Assembly: GCA_948907985.1 (NCBI GenBank) | Contig: CAQWMM010000001.1 | Span: 26,472-90,471, forward strand | Direction: 5' to 3' | Source of the DNA: an uncultured Bacillota bacterium | GTDB lineage: Bacteria > Bacillota > Dehalobacteriia > UBA4068 > UBA4997 | DNA length: 64,000 nt | Part shown: positions 17,019 through 26,806 of the stretch, in pieces | Numbering within the stretch: the stretch's first letter is position 1 | How the letters are laid out: every line of letters starts with the position of its first letter | Translations under genes and position numbers: made by a program | The notes under the pieces: model-generated | Databases searched by the model: none | Seen by the model: the letters and a program-made list of their open reading frames with translations, nothing else | What the model was told of the DNA's origin: nothing

Positions 17019-18632
17019 ATGTATCAAGGGTACGGTGCAAGCCGGCGCTTTTGGTTGGCTGTTTTGCTGGCCGCGCTGCTGCCGGCGCTGTTTTTGGCTT
17101 GCCCGGCGGCTGCTCGGGCGGCGGATGAATATGTGCAGCGCGACGGCGGGCGCATTTATACGGTTATTAATACGGTACGGGTGGAAAATCGCAGCGCCCG
17201 GCCAATTCACGGTATCAATTTGGCGGTGCCGCTGGCCTCTAACCAGAGCGTGCATTGGCAGGATGTGTTGGGCGAGGAGCTATCCCCCCAGCCGGACAGT
17301 ATTGAGCAGGCGGCCGACGGCAGTCGCCTGGCGCATTATTATATTGACGAACTGCCGGTGGGCCAGAGCGTGGAACTGGTGCAGCGGGTGGCGGTGCAGA
17401 ACTATTGCGTTAGTTATGACGTGAGCAGTATGGACGGCAATCTGCCGCTGAATGGGCTGGACGCTTATCTGGCGCCCTCCGGCGAGATTAATTCTGATGC
17501 GCCGGAAATTATTTCTTTTGCGCAGGCAGCAACGGCAGCCTCGGGCAACCCCTATCTTAGGGCGCGGTTGTTGTTTTCAGCGGTTAATAATCATTTGAAA
17601 TACGATAATCAAGAGCGCGAGAGCCATTCGGCGCTGGATGCTTTTCACAGCGGCAGCGGCAACTGTGTTGATTACGCCAATTTATATGCGGCCTGTCTGC
17701 GGGCGGTGGGTATTCCGGCCAGAGTTTGCGGCGGCTTTGCCTATAATCCGGACGCGGTGCAGAATAATGTTCTAAGCGCCAGCGGCCATATTAACGCCGA
17801 CGTTTTGCGTCATAACTGGGTGGAGTTTTATATTGCCGGCGTGGGCTGGCTGGTGGCGGACCCGACCTTTTCTTATACGGCGGAATCGGTGGGCGGCCAG
17901 ATGATCGACTGGGCGCGTTTTGCCAATATTGTCAACGCCAACCGTCTGATCTACACCTGTGAATATCTGCCGGACAACAACAGTGTCAGCTACAACTATC
18001 AGGGGGCGGCTCCGCTGATCAGCTACGGCTCGGAGCTGGCTTTGTACTCGGTGATTTCGCCTTTTAGCGATTTGAATAACCATTGGGCGGCGGAAAGCGT
18101 TCTGGGGCTTTATTACAGTACGCCCCAGCTGGTGAATGGACTTTCGGCCAATTATTTTGGGGTTAACGAACGCCTGACCCGCGCCCAGTTTGCGGCGCTG
18201 CTGAACCGGGTTTTGGACAGGGTTAGTCCGGAATCGGACAACGCCCTGGCGGAGCGGCTTTATACGGATTTGGCCACTGGTCATTGGGCCTATGAGGATA
18301 TTTACCGGGCGGCGGCGCGGGGGATTTTGTCCGGCTATCAGGACGGCACCGTGCGGCCGGACGCTTACATAACCAGAGCCGAGGCGGCGGTGATGCTGAA
18401 CCGGGCGGTGGGTGGCGGCGCAGACGGCCTGCCGCTGGTTTATGCCGATATGCAGGAGGGCTACGTCTGGGCCAGGGCGGCGGTGGCCAACCTGTCAGCA
18501 TTGGGTATTATGAACGGCGTGGGCGCGGACAGTTTCGCTCCGGATAAACTGATTACGCGCGGCGAGGGCGCGGCCATTATCTACCGCTGGCTGCAAAGCG
18601 ACGCTTATTATGAAAAATATTTGGATTATTAA
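17019..18632 (+). CDS. SLH-anchored surface protein with transglutaminase-like domain
   Basis: 537 residues from ATG 17019 (AAGGAG 7 bases upstream; GTG 17001 would include that site). A signal peptide ends near AARA-AD (about 33). Residues about 150-300 form a transglutaminase-like cysteine protease fold: catalytic Cys in SGNCVDYANLY, His in RHNWVEFY, Asp in VADPTFSY. Three SLH repeats follow (about 350-530; FSDLNNHWA, YTDLATGHWAYEDI, YADMQEGYVWA), which bind the protein to cell-wall polymer. It is probably a peptidase or amide-modifying enzyme on the cell surface; the substrate is unknown. A 16-base direct repeat (18607 and 18643) brackets the stop codon. Confidence 0.85.
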   Translation: MYQGYGASRRFWLAVLLAALLPALFLACPAAARAADEYVQRDGGRIYTVINTVRVENRSARPIHGINLAVPLASNQSVHWQDVLGEELSPQPDSIEQAADGSRLAHYYIDELPVGQSVELVQRVAVQNYCVSYDVSSMDGNLPLNGLDAYLAPSGEINSDAPEIISFAQAATAASGNPYLRARLLFSAVNNHLKYDNQERESHSALDAFHSGSGNCVDYANLYAACLRAVGIPARVCGGFAYNPDAVQNNVLSASGHINADVLRHNWVEFYIAGVGWLVADPTFSYTAESVGGQMIDWARFANIVNANRLIYTCEYLPDNNSVSYNYQGAAPLISYGSELALYSVISPFSDLNNHWAAESVLGLYYSTPQLVNGLSANYFGVNERLTRAQFAALLNRVLDRVSPESDNALAERLYTDLATGHWAYEDIYRAAARGILSGYQDGTVRPDAYITRAEAAVMLNRAVGGGADGLPLVYADMQEGYVWARAAVANLSALGIMNGVGADSFAPDKLITRGEGAAIIYRWLQSDAYYEKYLDY

Positions 18633-18697
18633 AAAAATTTAGATTATGAAAAATATTTAAAAAAATATAAAAAAATTAAATGGGGAGTTGTTATTTG

Positions 18698-19864
18698 ATG
18701 GAAAATTTTATTTTTAACAGCCCGACCAGGTTTATTTTTGGCGCAGACGAACATAAGCGCACCGGCAAATATCTTGCCCAATGCGGCGCAAAAAAGGTGT
18801 TGGTGCTTTATGGCGGCGGTTCGGTTCTGCGCAGCGGCCGCCTACAGGAGATTGTGGATTCTCTGGACGCTGCCGGGGTGGATTTTTTGCTGCTGGGCGG
18901 CGTGCAGCCCAATCCGGGCAGTTCCTTTGTTTATCAAACGATTGAGGCGGCGCGCCCGGAGCAGGTGGATTTTCTGCTGGCTGTGGGCGGCGGCTCGGTG
19001 ATTGATACGGCCAAGGCGGTAGCTGCCGGGCTGCTTTATGACGGTGATTTTTTGGATTTTTACCGCGGAAAGCCGGTGGAAAAAGCTTTGCCGGTGGGCG
19101 TGGTGCTGACAATTCCGGCGGCGGGCAGCGAGGGCTCGCCCAATACGGTGATTACCGATGAGGAAAACAAAATTAAAAAGGGTACTAAAAGCGATTGCCT
19201 GCGGCCCAGATTCGCCATTTTAAATCCGGAATTAACCTTTACGCTGCCCAAATACCAGAGCGCCTGCGGTATTTGTGATATAATGGCGCATATTTTGGAA
19301 CGCTACTTCAGTAAAACGCCGGATAACGCCGTAACCGACCGGATGTGCGAGGCCGTTTTGCTGGCGGTTAAAGACGTGGCTATGCGTGTGATTATTGACA
19401 GCGAGGATTATCAGGCGCAGGCGGCGCTGATGTGGGCCGGGATGTTGGCGCACAACAATATTTGCGGCGTGGGGCGCGAACAGGACTGGGCCAGCCATGC
19501 GCTGGCGCACCAGCTTTCCGCTTTGTTTGATTCGGCGCACGGCGCGGCTTTGGCGGTGGTGTTCCCGGCCTGGATGCGCTATTGCGTTGACGAAGATGTG
19601 GAGTTGTTCGCCCGGCTGGCCGAGCGGGTTTGGCAGGTGCCGGCGAGCGATGACAAACGGCAGATGGCGCTGGCCGGTATCGACCGCTATCAGGAGTTTT
19701 TGAAGGGGCTGGGGCTGCCCAGCAGGCTGGAGCATCTGGACGTGCCGGAGGAGGCAATTCCGCAGCTGGTGGCGCAGCTTAAGGCGGCTTGCGGCGATAC
19801 GGTGGGTAACTTTAAGAAGCTCAGTATGGCGGACGCCGAGGCTATCTATCGAGGATGTCGATAA
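18698..19864 (+). CDS. iron-containing alcohol dehydrogenase (butanol dehydrogenase type)
   Basis: 388 residues from ATG 18698; GGGGAG lies 11 bases upstream, while ATG 18680 overlaps it. Signs of the Fe-ADH family: GGGSVIDTAKA for NAD(P)H binding, and metal ligands in CDIMAHILE and the two histidines of SHALAHQL/AHGAAL. It reduces aldehydes or ketones to alcohols with NADH or NADPH, as in fermentative butanol formation or aldehyde detoxification. The last four residues (RGCR) and the stop are encoded by a palindromic element that begins at 19852, so the C-terminus has been replaced by insertion. The domain core is intact, so activity is likely. Confidence 0.88.
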   Translation: MENFIFNSPTRFIFGADEHKRTGKYLAQCGAKKVLVLYGGGSVLRSGRLQEIVDSLDAAGVDFLLLGGVQPNPGSSFVYQTIEAARPEQVDFLLAVGGGSVIDTAKAVAAGLLYDGDFLDFYRGKPVEKALPVGVVLTIPAAGSEGSPNTVITDEENKIKKGTKSDCLRPRFAILNPELTFTLPKYQSACGICDIMAHILERYFSKTPDNAVTDRMCEAVLLAVKDVAMRVIIDSEDYQAQAALMWAGMLAHNNICGVGREQDWASHALAHQLSALFDSAHGAALAVVFPAWMRYCVDEDVELFARLAERVWQVPASDDKRQMALAGIDRYQEFLKGLGLPSRLEHLDVPEEAIPQLVAQLKAACGDTVGNFKKLSMADAEAIYRGCR

Positions 19865-19974
19865 AAGTCCATCTTTGGGCTTGTCATTGCGGCTCAAGTC
19901 GGTCAACGTACTATTAGTACGCCTCCCTCCTTTCGCTTATGACGCACCCAAATCTGAACATTTCTCAACATCCT
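19852..19974. repeat. 123-base palindromic (MITE-like) element
   Basis: The left end starting AGGATGTCGATAAAAGT and the reverse complement of the right end, AGGATGTTGAGAAATGT, are similar over about 40 bases (also TTTGGG and GTCAT-GCG). The centre is CGTAC-TATTA-GTACG. The whole can fold into one long imperfect hairpin. It carries no protein and overlaps the end of the alcohol dehydrogenase gene, supplying its stop codon. Confidence 0.6.
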
Positions 19975-20012
19975 TATTGTGAATACAGAATTTTATATAA
20001 AAGATTATTAAT

Positions 20013-22253
20013 ATGGAAGAGAAAAATTTTGCCGGCGTGGTGGTTAACAAAAAAACCGCCACGCTGAATCGTATATTTTATTATCAAATCCCGGCGGATT
20101 TGCGGCCTGCCATTCAGCTGGGCCAGATTGTGGAGGTGGAGTTTGCCCGCCAGCGGCTGGAGGCGGTGGTGGTGGAACTTTGCGCCGCCGTGGACTGGCC
20201 GGCGGATAAAATTAAACCGCTTGGCCGAATAATCAGCCCGCAGCCGCTGTTTGGCCCGGACTTGCTGGCGCTTTCACGCTTTGCGGCGGATTATTACCTG
20301 TGCAGTTGGGTCAGCGTTTTGCAGGCCATGCTGCCGGCGGGGATGTATCTAACCGGCAAAATGCCCCGGGCGCAGACGCGCCGCCGGGTGAGTTTGACGG
20401 GGCTGGCGGGCGCGCCGCCGGGCGTTAAACAAAAGCAGGTTTTGGCCTGCCTGCAGGCGGCGGGCGGCGATATGGAACTGAACGCCTTGCAGGAGCAGGC
20501 GCAGGCCTCTTTGGCTACCGTGCGCAGTTTGCAGGAGCGAGGCCTTTTGCGGGTTGTCGAGGAAATTGTCTGGCCCGGGCAGCCGCCGGCAACGGGAGAA
20601 CGCGCCGAACGGCCCGCCTTGAGCGCCGAACAGGCGGCGGCGCTGGCTGAAATATCGGCCAATTTTCAGGCGGGGGCCGCGCAAAAGCCGGTGCTGCTGC
20701 ATGGGGTTACCGGCAGCGGCAAGACGGAAATTTATCTGCGCCTGGCGGAAGAACAGCGGCAAAAAGGCCGGCAAAGTATTATTCTGGTCCCGGAGATTGC
20801 CTTGACCCCCCAGACGGTGCGGGTGTTCCAAAGCCGCTTCGGCGGCGGCGTGGCGGTTTTGCACTCCGGCCTGACGGGAGCGGAGCGCCGCGCCGCCTGG
20901 CTGGGCATTGCCCAGGGGCGTTACGCTTTGGTAATCGGCGCGCGTTCCGCTATTTTTGCGCCCACGCCCAATTTGGGGCTGGTGGTTATTGATGAGGAGC
21001 ATGAGGCCAGCTATAAGCAGGACAATGCGCCTCGTTTTCATACTCGGGTTTTGGCGCGCGAGCGCTGCCGGCTGTGTGGGGCCGGTTTGGTTTTGGGCAG
21101 CGCCACGCCGGATTTGGAAACCTATTGGCGGGCGGAGCAGGGGGAATATCTGCTTTGCCGCCTGCCGCACCGGGTGAGCGGCAGTCTGCCGCAGGTTCAG
21201 CTGGTGGATATGCGCCGGGAGTTTCAGCAGGGCAATAACAGCATTTTCAGCCGGCTTTTGCAGCAAAAGCTGGTGGCCAACTGGCAGGCTGGCCGGCAAA
21301 GCCTGTTGTTTTTGAACCGCCGGGGTTATGAATCTTTTATTTCCTGCCGCAGCTGTGGTTATGTGGTGGAGTGCCCGCATTGCTCGGTGGCGATGGCCTA
21401 TCATATCGGCGACGAGGTTGTGAAATGCCACTACTGCGGCCAGACCCTGCCGCCGCCTGTTCGCTGCCCTAAATGCGGCTCGGCGGCAATCCGCTTTTTT
21501 GGCGCGGGCACCCAAAAGCTGGCCGAGGCTGCCCAAAATCTGCTGCCCGAAGCCAGAATTGCCCGCCTGGACCGGGATGTTACCGCTGAGCGCGGCAGCT
21601 ATGCGCAGGTTTATCAGGATATGCTGGACGGCCGGGTGGATATTCTGGTAGGTACGCAGATGATTGCCAAGGGGCTGGACTTTCCGCGCCTTTCGCTGGT
21701 GGGCGTGGTGGCCGCCGACATTGCTCTGCATATGCCGGATCTGCGCAGCGGCGAGCGGGCTTTTCAGCTGACCTGTCAGGTGGCGGGCCGGGCCGGTCGG
21801 GCGGTGGGCAGCGGCGAGGTCGGCGAGGTTATTGTGCAGACTTATCAGCCGGAATCCTCCGTTTTGCGGGCGGCGGCCCGGCAGGATTATCAGCAGTTTT
21901 ATCAGCAGGAAATTTTAAGCCGCCGTTTGGCTGCTTATCCGCCGTTCAGTTCGCTGCTCCGGCTGGTAATCAGCGCGGTGGAATTATCCCCGGCCTGGGA
22001 GGCGGCGCGCGGCTTGGCTTATAATTTGCAGGTGGAGCTGGACAATCGGCAGGAGCCGCCCGGCGCTTTGCAGTATTGGGGGCCGAAGCCCTGCCCCAGG
22101 GCCAAAATTAAGGACCGCCACCGGCTGCAAATTCTCTTAAAAGGTCGGGAGCTGGCGGCTCTGCGCAGTTGGGCGCGGGCAGCAATCGCCGCGGCGCGCC
22201 TGCCCCGACAGGTTAATTTGGCGGTTGATGTGGAGCCGCTAAATTTATTATAA
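20013..22253 (+). CDS. priA: primosomal protein N' / replication restart helicase PriA
   Basis: 746 residues (E. coli PriA has 732). Order: N-terminal DNA-binding domain (1-105), winged helix (about 120-190), helicase lobe 1 with Walker A GVTGSGKTE and DEEH box, a zinc-binding insert with four CxxC pairs (CRSCGYVVECPHC, CHYCGQ, CPKC), then helicase lobe 2 and a C-terminal domain. It reloads the replisome at collapsed forks. No strong ribosome site is visible before ATG 20013 (only AAAAGATT), so translation may be weak, as suits a low-abundance protein. The palindromic element lies between it and the upstream gene. Confidence 0.93.
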   Translation: MEEKNFAGVVVNKKTATLNRIFYYQIPADLRPAIQLGQIVEVEFARQRLEAVVVELCAAVDWPADKIKPLGRIISPQPLFGPDLLALSRFAADYYLCSWVSVLQAMLPAGMYLTGKMPRAQTRRRVSLTGLAGAPPGVKQKQVLACLQAAGGDMELNALQEQAQASLATVRSLQERGLLRVVEEIVWPGQPPATGERAERPALSAEQAAALAEISANFQAGAAQKPVLLHGVTGSGKTEIYLRLAEEQRQKGRQSIILVPEIALTPQTVRVFQSRFGGGVAVLHSGLTGAERRAAWLGIAQGRYALVIGARSAIFAPTPNLGLVVIDEEHEASYKQDNAPRFHTRVLARERCRLCGAGLVLGSATPDLETYWRAEQGEYLLCRLPHRVSGSLPQVQLVDMRREFQQGNNSIFSRLLQQKLVANWQAGRQSLLFLNRRGYESFISCRSCGYVVECPHCSVAMAYHIGDEVVKCHYCGQTLPPPVRCPKCGSAAIRFFGAGTQKLAEAAQNLLPEARIARLDRDVTAERGSYAQVYQDMLDGRVDILVGTQMIAKGLDFPRLSLVGVVAADIALHMPDLRSGERAFQLTCQVAGRAGRAVGSGEVGEVIVQTYQPESSVLRAAARQDYQQFYQQEILSRRLAAYPPFSSLLRLVISAVELSPAWEAARGLAYNLQVELDNRQEPPGALQYWGPKPCPRAKIKDRHRLQILLKGRELAALRSWARAAIAAARLPRQVNLAVDVEPLNLL

Positions 22254-22340
22254 AAAAAGCTGGTAATTCACATAAAAATGTGGTAAAATAAACTCTATAT
22301 AGCTAAATAGAGCAATTAACATAAAACAGAGGTGTTGAAA

Positions 22341-24035
22341 ATGACAGAATGTAAATGCGAAAATAAATGTGAGTTGAAAAGCCGGGAGATGAAAGAGGGC
22401 TATCTGCGCTCGCCGCAGCGTTCGCTGCTTTATGCCCTGGGGCTGACGCCGGAAGAGATTGACCGGCCGCTGGTGGGCATTGTCAATTCTTTTAACGAAG
22501 TTGTGCCGGGGCATATGCACCTGCGCCAGATTGCCGAGGCGGTGAAAGCTGGCGTGCGCCTGGCCGGCGGCACCCCGCTGGAGTTTCCGGCCATTGCGGT
22601 TTGCGACGGTATCGCCATGGGTCACGTCGGCATGAAGTATTCCCTGGCCAGCCGGGAACTGATTGCCGATTCGGCGGAAACTATGGCGCTGGCGCACGCT
22701 TTTGACGCGCTGGTTTTTATCCCCAACTGTGATAAAATTGTGCCGGGTATGCTGATGGCGGCGGCGCGGCTGGATCTGCCCTGCGTGTTCGTCAGCGGCG
22801 GGCCGATGCTGGCCGGCAAGTTGCAGGGCCGGACTTTGGATCTGAACTCTAACTTTGAGGCTTCCGGCGCTTTTGCCGCCGGTAAAATCACCCAGGCCGA
22901 GTTGGACGCTATCGAGCAGAACGCCTGCCCCACCTGCGGCAGCTGTTCCGGGATGTTTACGGCCAACTCTATGAACTGCCTTTGCGAGGTTCTGGGCATG
23001 GCGCTGCCGGGCAACGGCACGGTGGCGGCGGTGGATTCCGGCCGTCTGCGTCTGGCTAAAAAGGCCGGTATGCAGGTTATGGAGCTGCTGGCTGCGGATA
23101 TTCGCCCGCATGATATTATGACGGCGGCGGCCTTTAAGAACGCCCTGATTGCGGATATGGCGATGGGCTGTTCCACTAATACGGTGCTGCATCTGCCGGC
23201 TATTGCGCATGAGGCCGGGGTTAAGCTGGATTTGGATATGATTAATGAAATCAGCGAGTATACGCCGCACCTTTGCAAGCTGGCCCCGGCGGGCGAACAT
23301 CACATTGAGGACTTGCAGGCGGCGGGCGGTATGTCTGCTCTGCTGGCGGAGCTGGCCGGGCAAAACCTGTTGGACTGCACAACTATGACGGTAACCGGCC
23401 ATACTCTGGGCGAGAATATTCAGGGGGCCAAAGTTCTGCTGCCGGAGGTTATCCGCAGCAAGGATACCGCTTACAGCCAAAAGGGCGGCCTGAAGATTTT
23501 GCGGGGCAATCTGGCTGTGGACGGCGCGGTGGTGAAGCGGGCGGCGGTGGCGCCGGAAATGCTGGTGCACAGCGGCCCGGCCAGAGTTTTTGACGGCGAA
23601 GAAGAGGCGGTGGCGGCGATCACCGGCGGGCAGATTAAAGCCGGCGACGTGGTGGTAATCCGCTATGAAGGCCCCAAGGGCGGCCCAGGTATGCGTGAGA
23701 TGCTGACCCCAACCTCGGCTATTCAGGGTATGGGGCTGGGCGAATCGGTGGCGCTGATTACGGACGGGCGTTTTTCCGGCGCCACCCGCGGCGCGGCGAT
23801 TGGCCATGTTTCGCCGGAGGCGGCGGAGGGCGGCCTGATTGGTCTGGTGCAGGAGGGCGATTTGATCGAGATCGACATCAACGCCGGCAGCCTGCACTTG
23901 GCGGTATCGGAGGATGAGCTTGAAGAGCGGCGCAAAAACTGGCGGCAGCCGGAGCCGAAGATTAAAAAAGGCTATCTGGCGAAATACGCCCAGCGCGTAA
24001 CCTCGGCCTCCACCGGCGCGGTAACGGTCAGATAA
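22341..24035 (+). CDS. ilvD: dihydroxy-acid dehydratase
   Basis: 564 residues from ATG 22341 (GAGGTG about 7 bases upstream). It converts 2,3-dihydroxy-3-methylvalerate and the isovalerate analogue to the keto acids of isoleucine and valine. Iron-sulfur ligands are in [11 protein letters not shown] and [16 protein letters not shown]. The N-terminus [10 protein letters not shown] carries three cysteines not seen in common IlvD proteins, a possible extra metal site. It is the first gene of an operon with ilvN (19 bases) and ilvB. The 87-base leader after priA is too short for a T-box and none is seen; there is only a small CTCTAT/ATAGAG hairpin. Confidence 0.94.
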   Translation: MTECKCENKCELKSREMKEGYLRSPQRSLLYALGLTPEEIDRPLVGIVNSFNEVVPGHMHLRQIAEAVKAGVRLAGGTPLEFPAIAVCDGIAMGHVGMKYSLASRELIADSAETMALAHAFDALVFIPNCDKIVPGMLMAAARLDLPCVFVSGGPMLAGKLQGRTLDLNSNFEASGAFAAGKITQAELDAIEQNACPTCGSCSGMFTANSMNCLCEVLGMALPGNGTVAAVDSGRLRLAKKAGMQVMELLAADIRPHDIMTAAAFKNALIADMAMGCSTNTVLHLPAIAHEAGVKLDLDMINEISEYTPHLCKLAPAGEHHIEDLQAAGGMSALLAELAGQNLLDCTTMTVTGHTLGENIQGAKVLLPEVIRSKDTAYSQKGGLKILRGNLAVDGAVVKRAAVAPEMLVHSGPARVFDGEEEAVAAITGGQIKAGDVVVIRYEGPKGGPGMREMLTPTSAIQGMGLGESVALITDGRFSGATRGAAIGHVSPEAAEGGLIGLVQEGDLIEIDINAGSLHLAVSEDELEERRKNWRQPEPKIKKGYLAKYAQRVTSASTGAVTVR

Positions 24036-24054
24036 TTTTCCAGGAGGATGGGCT

Positions 24055-24537
24055 ATGAAGCATATACTGAATGTGCTGGTGCAGGATCGCTCCGGCGTGC
24101 TGGTGCGCGTGGCGGGCCTGTTCAGCCGCCGCGGCTATAACATCAACAGCCTGACGGTGGGCAGCACCGAGAACCCCGGCGTTTCCTGTATGACGATTGT
24201 GGTAGAGGGCGACGACCGCATTATTGAGCAGGTTACCAAGCAGCTGCACAAGGTGGTGGAGGTGCTGAAGATTAACGACGTAACCGCCGAAGAATATGTC
24301 GGCCGCGAACTTTTGATGCTGAAAGTTTTGGCTAACAAAGAGGATCGAGTGGAGATTATGCACCTCTGCGAAATATTCCGCATAAAAATTGTGGATATTA
24401 ACAAAAAAAGCTTTATTATTGAGGCCACCGGCACGCACAGCAAGCTGGACGCTGTGGAGCAGGCTTTTCGGCCATTCGGCATACAAAAGATGAGCCGCAC
24501 CGGCATTATTGCCATGGTGCGCGGAGAAAAGGGGTGA
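24055..24537 (+). CDS. ilvN: acetolactate synthase small (regulatory) subunit
   Basis: 160 residues. An N-terminal ACT domain ([28 protein letters not shown]) binds valine for feedback control. A second domain follows ([23 protein letters not shown]), the usual length of the long IlvN/IlvH form. AGGAGG is 7 bases before the ATG. The stop overlaps the GTG start of ilvB by four bases, so the two subunits are made in step. The small subunit coming before the large one is the reverse of the usual ilvB-ilvN order. Confidence 0.95.
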   Translation: MKHILNVLVQDRSGVLVRVAGLFSRRGYNINSLTVGSTENPGVSCMTIVVEGDDRIIEQVTKQLHKVVEVLKINDVTAEEYVGRELLMLKVLANKEDRVEIMHLCEIFRIKIVDINKKSFIIEATGTHSKLDAVEQAFRPFGIQKMSRTGIIAMVRGEKG

Positions 24538-26240
24538 GCGCTTTGGCGGCAGAAAGAATTAACGGCGCGCAGGCGATTATTGCCTGCCTGGAGCTGGAAA
24601 ATGTGGATACGGTGTTCAGCTATCCGGGCGGCGCGGTTTTAAGCATTTTTGAGGCTTTGCGCGAATCCAGGCAGATTAAAAATATTTTGACGCGCACCGA
24701 ACAGGGCGCGACCCACGCGGCCAGCGGCTATGCCCGCGCCAGCCTTGGCGCAAAGGCCGGCGTTTGCATTGCCACCTCCGGCCCGGGGGCTACCAATCTG
24801 GTTACGGGGCTGGCCACCGCCTATATGGATTCTATTCCGTTGGTGGCGATTACCGGCCAGGTTTCGACTTCCATGATCGGCACCGACGCCTTTCAGGAAA
24901 TTGATATAACCGGCATCACCAGGCCGATTGTTAAGCATAGTTATCTGGTTACTGACGTTAACGATTTGCCCCAGGTGATTAAAGAAGCCTTTTATCTGGC
25001 GACAACCGGGCGGCCGGGGCCGGTGTTGGTGGACGTGCCCAAAAATGTGGCGGATAGCCCCTGCCGGGCCGAGATCCCCGGCAAAATTGACTTGCCCGGC
25101 TATAAACCGACCTTTAAGGGGCACCGTTTGAAAATTCAAAACGCCTGCAAGGTGTTGCAGGAGGCCAAAAGGCCCCTGATTTATGCCGGCGGCGGCGTGA
25201 TCAGCGCCGGCGCAGAGGAGCTGCTCCAAAATCTGGCGCACCGCCTGGACGCGCCGGTGGCGGTAACCCTGATGGGCAAGGCGGCCTATCCGTTCCGCGA
25301 CGGTTATCTGATCGGTATGCTGGGGATTCATGGCGCGCCGGCGGCCAATCTGGCGGTGTCGGAGTGCGATGTGCTGCTGGCAATCGGCGCGCGCTTTGAC
25401 GACCGGGTTACGGCTAATGTGGCGGAATTTGCCAGGGACGCGCAGATTATCCATGTGGACGTCGACCCGGCGGAAATTGGTAAAAATGTGATGATTGACG
25501 TGCCGATTGTGGGCGACGCGGCGGCGATTATTGAGGTGATGCTGGAGTATCTGGACCCGGCGGAGCATACCGCCTGGCGCGCCAAGATTGAAAGCCGGCG
25601 GGCGTTAAGCAGCGAGGTTTATGAGCCGAAAGGCGGCGGAGAGGCGGCTTTGCACCTGCGCGATGTTATTGCCGAATTGAACCGCCAAACTAAGGGCAAA
25701 GCGATTGTTACCACCGATGTTGGCCAGCACCAGATGGCGGCGGCGCAGTTTTATAATTCCCGCCGCAGGGGCGGTTTTATCAGCTCCGGCGGTTTGGGGA
25801 CTATGGGTTATGGCTTCCCGGCGGCGGTGGGCGCGCAGCTGGCGGCCCCCGGCGAGCAGGTGGTTTGTATTACCGGCGACGGCAGTTTTCAGATGACGAT
25901 GAATGAATTGGCTACGGCTAAGGCGCACAATTTGCCGATTAAAGTAATCTTATCCAACAACAGCAATTTGGGTATGGTGCGCCAGCTGCAAAAATATTAT
26001 GTGAACGGCAGCTACTTTGGTATAGATTTGGAGGGCAACCCGGATTTTGCCAAAATCGCCGCGGCTTATGATATGGCTTATTTCCGCCTGGAGCGGCCGG
26101 AGGATGTTGAATCGACTTTGCGGGCGGCGCTGGCCAGCCCTCGCCTGACCTTGGTGGAATGTATGATTGCCAAGGAGGAAATGGTCTATCCAATGGTGCT
26201 TAATGGCGCCGGGCTTACCGATATGGTGGTAGCCGACTAA
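24534..26240 (+). CDS. ilvB: acetolactate synthase large (catalytic) subunit
   Basis: 568 residues from GTG 24534. It condenses two pyruvates, or pyruvate and 2-oxobutyrate, using thiamine diphosphate. The catalytic Glu lies in [18 protein letters not shown]; the ThDP/Mg motif is [15 protein letters not shown] ending in [11 protein letters not shown]-binding middle-domain sequences ([11 protein letters not shown]) are present. It belongs to the biosynthetic ALS type because it is paired with a regulatory subunit and ilvD. Last gene of the operon. An imperfect TTAAGAT/ATCTTAA repeat follows the stop and may be a weak terminator. Confidence 0.96.
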   Translation: MSALAAERINGAQAIIACLELENVDTVFSYPGGAVLSIFEALRESRQIKNILTRTEQGATHAASGYARASLGAKAGVCIATSGPGATNLVTGLATAYMDSIPLVAITGQVSTSMIGTDAFQEIDITGITRPIVKHSYLVTDVNDLPQVIKEAFYLATTGRPGPVLVDVPKNVADSPCRAEIPGKIDLPGYKPTFKGHRLKIQNACKVLQEAKRPLIYAGGGVISAGAEELLQNLAHRLDAPVAVTLMGKAAYPFRDGYLIGMLGIHGAPAANLAVSECDVLLAIGARFDDRVTANVAEFARDAQIIHVDVDPAEIGKNVMIDVPIVGDAAAIIEVMLEYLDPAEHTAWRAKIESRRALSSEVYEPKGGGEAALHLRDVIAELNRQTKGKAIVTTDVGQHQMAAAQFYNSRRRGGFISSGGLGTMGYGFPAAVGAQLAAPGEQVVCITGDGSFQMTMNELATAKAHNLPIKVILSNNSNLGMVRQLQKYYVNGSYFGIDLEGNPDFAKIAAAYDMAYFRLERPEDVESTLRAALASPRLTLVECMIAKEEMVYPMVLNGAGLTDMVVAD

Positions 26241-26327
26241 TTTTTAAGATAATCTTAAGAAAATCTTAATAAAAAACCGTCTGACCTATGGTATGATATA
26301 AACATGATAGGAAAGGCGGTTTTTGTT

Positions 26328-26717
26328 ATGTTGCTGAAAAAACTGCGCGTCTGGTTCATTGACAGTATGCGCAAACCTCCGTCGGAGGAATATGCCGATT
26401 ATCTGGGGTTTATTCTGGCGGCTTTGGCTCTGCTGATACTTTCTTTGGGTGTGCAGTTATTCGGTTTTGAGCTGATTTATGTGCGAAAATTTTCTGGCTT
26501 TGCCAGCCGTTGGCAGGCTTTGTGCGCGCGCCCGGACAGGGTTTTGCTGCTTAGTCCGGCGCTGGTATGGCTGGCTTTGCTTGGACGTAAATTCTGCCGC
26601 AGCGGTAAAGGCTATTTTAACTGTATGCTTGTGGCTCTGGTGATACTGGTGGTTTCGACAGTATATATTTTGCTGGACGGAGCGGCTTTTGCCGAGTTTT
26701 ACAAAACTTTGCCTTAA
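26328..26717 (+). CDS. small membrane protein, unknown function
   Basis: 129 residues from ATG 26328 (AGGAAAGG 10 bases upstream; ATG 26304 lies before this site). Three hydrophobic segments (about 27-48, 73-90, 100-120) separated by short basic loops. No family recognised. An extended -10 sequence TGGTATGAT (26289-26297) lies about 30 bases before the start, so it is probably transcribed alone. The next gene has a similar size and topology and its own promoter, but the two do not look clearly homologous. Confidence 0.55.
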   Translation: MLLKKLRVWFIDSMRKPPSEEYADYLGFILAALALLILSLGVQLFGFELIYVRKFSGFASRWQALCARPDRVLLLSPALVWLALLGRKFCRSGKGYFNCMLVALVILVVSTVYILLDGAAFAEFYKTLP

Positions 26718-26734
26718 AACTGTTCTAAAAAATA

Positions 26735-26800
26735 TTGCAATAAACGCTCCTTTGTGCTAAAATATAACCAGTAGTTGGATAGTATATAGAGAGGAGCGTT
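26735..26800 (+). promoter_or_regulatory. promoter with inverted repeat covering the ribosome site
   Basis: TTGCAA (26735-26740), 17 bases, TAAAAT (26758-26763) form a good promoter. AACGCTCCT (26743-26751) lies inside the promoter spacer and is the exact complement of AGGAGCGTT (26792-26800), which contains the ribosome-binding site of the next gene. Only transcripts entering from upstream would contain both arms. Confidence 0.6.
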
Positions 26801-26806
26801 TTTATT

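Noticed and set aside
22254..22340. T-box leader for the ilv operon
   Set aside because: The gap is only 87 bases and contains no specifier stem or T-box sequence.
22248..23897. 549-codon minus-strand frame opposite ilvD
   Set aside because: A shadow caused by GC-rich codon bias; ilvD is unambiguous.
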